Positions 61,501-64,000 of a stretch of DNA of 64,000 nt are shown piece after piece; the stretch's first letter is position 1, and every line of letters begins with the position of its first letter. Position numbers and translations under genes: made by a program. The notes beneath the pieces are model-generated. The model was not told where the DNA came from. It searched no databases and worked only from the letters and a program-made list of their open reading frames with translations. Origin of the DNA: Axinella damicornis (Eukaryota > Porifera > Demospongiae > Axinellida > Axinellidae); assembly GCA_963931865.1 (NCBI GenBank), contig OZ007507.1, forward strand, positions 1,684,913-1,748,912. Direction: 5' to 3'.

Positions 61501-64000
61501 GCACCAGACTCAGGTGCAACGAGGGAGCCCTAGCGAAGCTAGTTGTGTGTTATGCAAGTATTTGTGTTGTATGTACAGGTGTTTGTTTGTTCATTACAAT
61601 TACGTTAGCATAATATTATGTGTGTTGGTATGTTATACGATATCTGTATTTGTGTTATATGATACACGTGTTTGTGTGCATGTGCCACCCTCGCACCCAT
61701 CCTCCCTCCCGTTCTTACCTGGTCTAATGTTTTAATGGAAGGAGACAGCCCTCCGTGCACACAGAAGATCTACAGAAAGGAAGTGGAACGACCCATGACA
61801 CAACCTCTTGCTGGCCACTGGTGTTTCAAACAGGATGTACTGTTACACACACAGATTGCTGGCCATACATGGCTCTTACCATTCCATCGACAAAGAGGCT
61901 GACCTCAACCAGGATGTACATGTACTGCTACACACACACATTGCTGGCCATACACGGCTCCTGGCTGAGCGTACTGTTACACACCACACACATTCCTGGC
62001 CATACACGGTTCCTACCTTTCCATCAATAATGGCTGAGAGGCTGAGGTAATCAAATATTTCTGTGCAGTAGCGCCAGACGTTGACAGACCCGTATTTCCT
62101 CTTGCACTCATCATAGAAGCCGTAGACCTACACACAGGAGGAAGAGACTGACACACCAACACCCCACAGGGGGTACCTTGTTGGCACACGAGACCATCAC
62201 AAGGGGAAGACCAGTCAGAGATATGGTCTGAACTGGCACTACCCACTAAACAGTCTCATTCCCAGATCGAGGTCTGGGAACGAGACCAATGTCACCAGCA
62301 AAGGATAAACTTGCATCTGACAGTAGCATATTCGTATCTGACATACATGTGTCAGTGAAAAAGCATCGCGAAAGTACCAACCAGAAAGTCACAAAACAGA
62401 CGAGATCTCTTACAGTGACGGAATGAGTCCTGCTATTTACACGTACCTGTGTAATTTGCCTGCTCTCATGGTTGCCACGAATGAGGGTTATCCTGTCTGG
62501 ATATCGGACCTGCGGGGAGAGAGAGGGAGTGATTGTTTAGTCTAGAGTTATACCCGCTAGAATACAAGGGCCTAGAATAAGCCACATTTGTGGTCTGACT
62601 TCCCTTTGTTTGGTCTGGTGGGTCCCCCCGCCCAGCGAGAGGGGGAAAGGGCTTACCTTCAGGGCTAGCAGGAGCAAGAATGTCTCCACACTGTAGAACC
62701 CTCTGTCTACAAAATCTCCTAGGAAAAGGTAGTTGGTCTCGGGAACATCCCCGCCCACCTACATATACAATGTAGACACATAACTGGTTACTATACTTAC
62801 GTAACTAGGGACAACCAAGGAGGGCATTAATTAGATTGCAGTACAAGTAGTTTTGTTAAGGTGGCAGATACCCCTTTACGTTAGGTTACCTTTAAACGTC
62901 GGGGGCCCCCGACGTTTAAAGGTAACCTAACGTAAAGGGGTATCTGCCACCTTAAGTGTCGTCCAAGAAGGATCAAATGTAGGTGAGAGATCAGTGTTTT
63001 GCAAGAGAGAGCATGGCCCTAGCATGTATGAGACATCCTCCCTCGTACCCTCTGGGATCACTTTGCTGATATCTGCACATCCACATACTCAGTGCAAACA
63101 ACCAATAGTAAGTGTGCATCAAATGGAGGCGGATGAAGAACTGGGTGTGCTTGCTTACACTAACCTTGAACAACTCCTTGAGGTCATAGTACTGTCCATG
63201 AATGTCACCACACACCTGGATGAGCAAAAGGAGGTGTGGTCATTAGATATTACACTGGGGGTTTAAACCCACTAGAGGAGTATGAGGAGTGTTGCTACAC
63301 TTCTGGTAGGAATGTTCTATGCCTGGACACTTTTTGAAAAACTAACTTTGGTGGTGAAGTTATGAACACTATTGTCTTCCTGTTGGCTACCATTGCTCGT
63401 ATCGACAGTACATGACGTCACTAGCCACGTTCCCAGGCGAGGCTAATGACGTCACATAATGTGCGGACTAATTGGCGAGAGCCATAAGCTAGCCAACTAC
63501 AAGTTGCCTGGCAACGAGGCTAGCTGTAAGAACTGATGGATGCAATCCGAGTCCATCCTCCATCCAGAAGGTGGGAGTAAAACTGAGGCATCGTTCTGAG
63601 ATGTGGGTTTGCCCTACCAGGAGTGCAGTTGCTGCTTGAATGAGCCAAATGCAAATTTGGTCACCTAATATGGAAATTGAATGCAAGATAAAAAATACTG
63701 GTGGAAAACTTACAGTGACCGGTGGGTCTATTCTCTGCACATTACTCTCCTCGATGAGGATCTCCCTACACACACATGGGTGAGAAGAATGGGTACTGGT
63801 TCACTTAATGTTTTGCTATAGATGCATGGTAGCATACCTGGCCTTTGCACATAGAACCTTCACTTCACTCTCCTTGATGATTTCGCAATGACGAAGCTGT
63901 TCTATTTGCCTGTGGGAGTAAAATGAAAAGCTCCTTCCATAACTCAACATAATTATATGCAAGTAAAGGTAAAATGAAGCTCTCCACTCACCTATCTAAA
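58537..64000 (-). CDS. PPP4C: Serine/threonine protein phosphatase 4 catalytic subunit (start codon beyond right edge)
   Basis: Exons: 64000-63992 (partial), 63909-63838, 63765-63714, 63215-63165, 62758-62657, 62509-62447, 62127-62017, 61769-61719, 60658-60583, 60451-60384, 59885-59764, 59529-59451, 58587-58537, all in phase. The product follows human PP4c almost residue for residue: [91 protein letters not shown] and [13 protein letters not shown]. The metal and active-site motifs GDIHG, GDFVDRG and GNHE and the two late His residues are all present. The end is PDYFL, the terminal Leu being the carboxymethylation site in this subfamily. ETNYLF and [11 protein letters not shown] favour PP4 over PP2A or PP6. 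It acts in nuclear and cytosolic holoenzymes in DNA-damage and centrosome control. The missing part is only the first few residues. Confidence 0.97.
58627..59312. repeat. 686-bp member of the hairpin family, 9-bp target-site duplication, containing a second inserted copy
   Basis: It starts TAGCCTCGTTCCCAGGCCGT and ends with the inverse GGCCTGGGAACGAGGCTA. The flanks GGTAAGTGT (58618-58626) and GGTAAGTGT (59313-59321) are identical. The arms are about 150 bp long. It lies in the last intron of the PPP4C gene. Confidence 0.93.
59131..59231. repeat. 101-bp hairpin element nested in the right arm of the 686-bp element
   Basis: It runs from TAGCCTCGTTCCCAGTCCCA to GTGGGACTGGGAACGAGGCT plus A. The flanks GTACCAGGC (59122-59130) and GTACCAGGC (59232-59240) are identical. 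Removing the insert and one flank restores the match of the host's two arms. Confidence 0.94.
59653..59738. repeat. Hairpin element of the same family in a PPP4C intron
   Basis: It runs from TAGCCTCGTTCCCAGATTTT to CTGGGAACGAGGCTA. The inner arms AGATTTTATCT and ATAAAATCTGG pair. The flanks share only a partial match. Confidence 0.8.
59887..60335. repeat. Purine-only tract of about 450 bp (GGGA/GGAAGG) with an embedded poly-G run
   Basis: Almost only G and A on the plus strand, with one G run of about 24 near 60070. From 60100 it has a quasi-period of about 20 bp (GAGGACAGGGAAGGAGAGAG). On the coding (minus) strand it is the pyrimidine tract directly before the PPP4C exon at 59885. Such tracts can form triplex (H-DNA) structures. 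Confidence 0.92.
61321..61524. repeat. 34-bp minisatellite, six copies, in a PPP4C intron
   Basis: Units start at 61321, 61355, 61389, 61423, 61457 and 61491 and contain GAGCTGCTCGGCACCAGACT. They differ by at most one base. All three forward frames stay open, which makes spurious protein predictions likely. Confidence 0.95.
62856..62955. repeat. Perfect 100-bp palindrome bounded by TTAA
   Basis: Every base from 62856 (TTAAGGTGGCAGATACCCCT) pairs with the other half up to 62955, centred on GGGGGCCCCC with no spacer. TTAA at both ends is the target sequence used by piggyBac- and Kolobok-type elements. It lies in an intron of PPP4C. Confidence 0.95.

Overview
This is a window of animal nuclear DNA. 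The genes are rich in introns with GT-AG splice sites, they have clear metazoan orthologues, and the intergenic and intronic DNA is packed with short inverted-repeat elements, minisatellites and microsatellites. There is one 200-N assembly gap (46635-46834). The short gene distances, head-to-head gene pairs and family content (TRAF-like, GAS2-like, CCDC42, PPP4C, C11orf54, cytochrome-b5 front-end desaturase) suggest an early-branching invertebrate such as a sponge, but the sequence alone does not prove the lineage. No bacterial, viral, rRNA or tRNA genes were recognised.

Layout. 1-979 (-): start of a RING/TRAF-zinc-finger/coiled-coil/MATH gene running off the left edge. 2265-20752 (-): C11orf54-type ester hydrolase, eight coding exons found by splice phase, with one 11.7-kb intron full of repeats. 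21718-29885 (+): tandem PH-domain protein with a long acidic linker, 8 exons. 29886-38171: gene-poor satellite block with two AATGTCAATG-based satellites, an AGCCA pentamer array and a 1.1-kb foldback structure. 38172-41102 (-): GAS2-family CH+GAR cytoskeletal linker. 41280-45442 (+): single-pass membrane protein with an SPFH-like region, head to head with the GAS2-like gene (177 bp apart). 46267-51042 (-): cytochrome b5/fatty-acid desaturase interrupted by the gap. 51363-53422 (-): WD40 protein, head to head (159 bp) with CCDC42 at 53582-57939 (+). 58537-64000 (-): PPP4C catalytic subunit, whose first exon runs off the right edge.

Mobile and repeat DNA. The dominant family is a small hairpin element with ends TAGCCTCGTTCCCAGGCC. 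Several copies are flanked by matching 9-bp direct repeats, which points to a 9-bp target-site duplication. One copy is nested inside a larger copy, and one copy has grown minisatellites from both arms. Other elements include a perfect 100-bp palindrome bounded by TTAA, a 574-bp element with about 40-bp ends, and at least seven copies of a hammerhead-like stem motif. Many acceptor sites lie directly beside microsatellites or very long pyrimidine tracts.

The genes do not form an operon or a single pathway. They are independent housekeeping, signalling, cytoskeletal, ciliary and lipid genes. Exon coordinates were worked out by hand from reading frame, splice dinucleotides and phase agreement, and have not been checked against transcripts.
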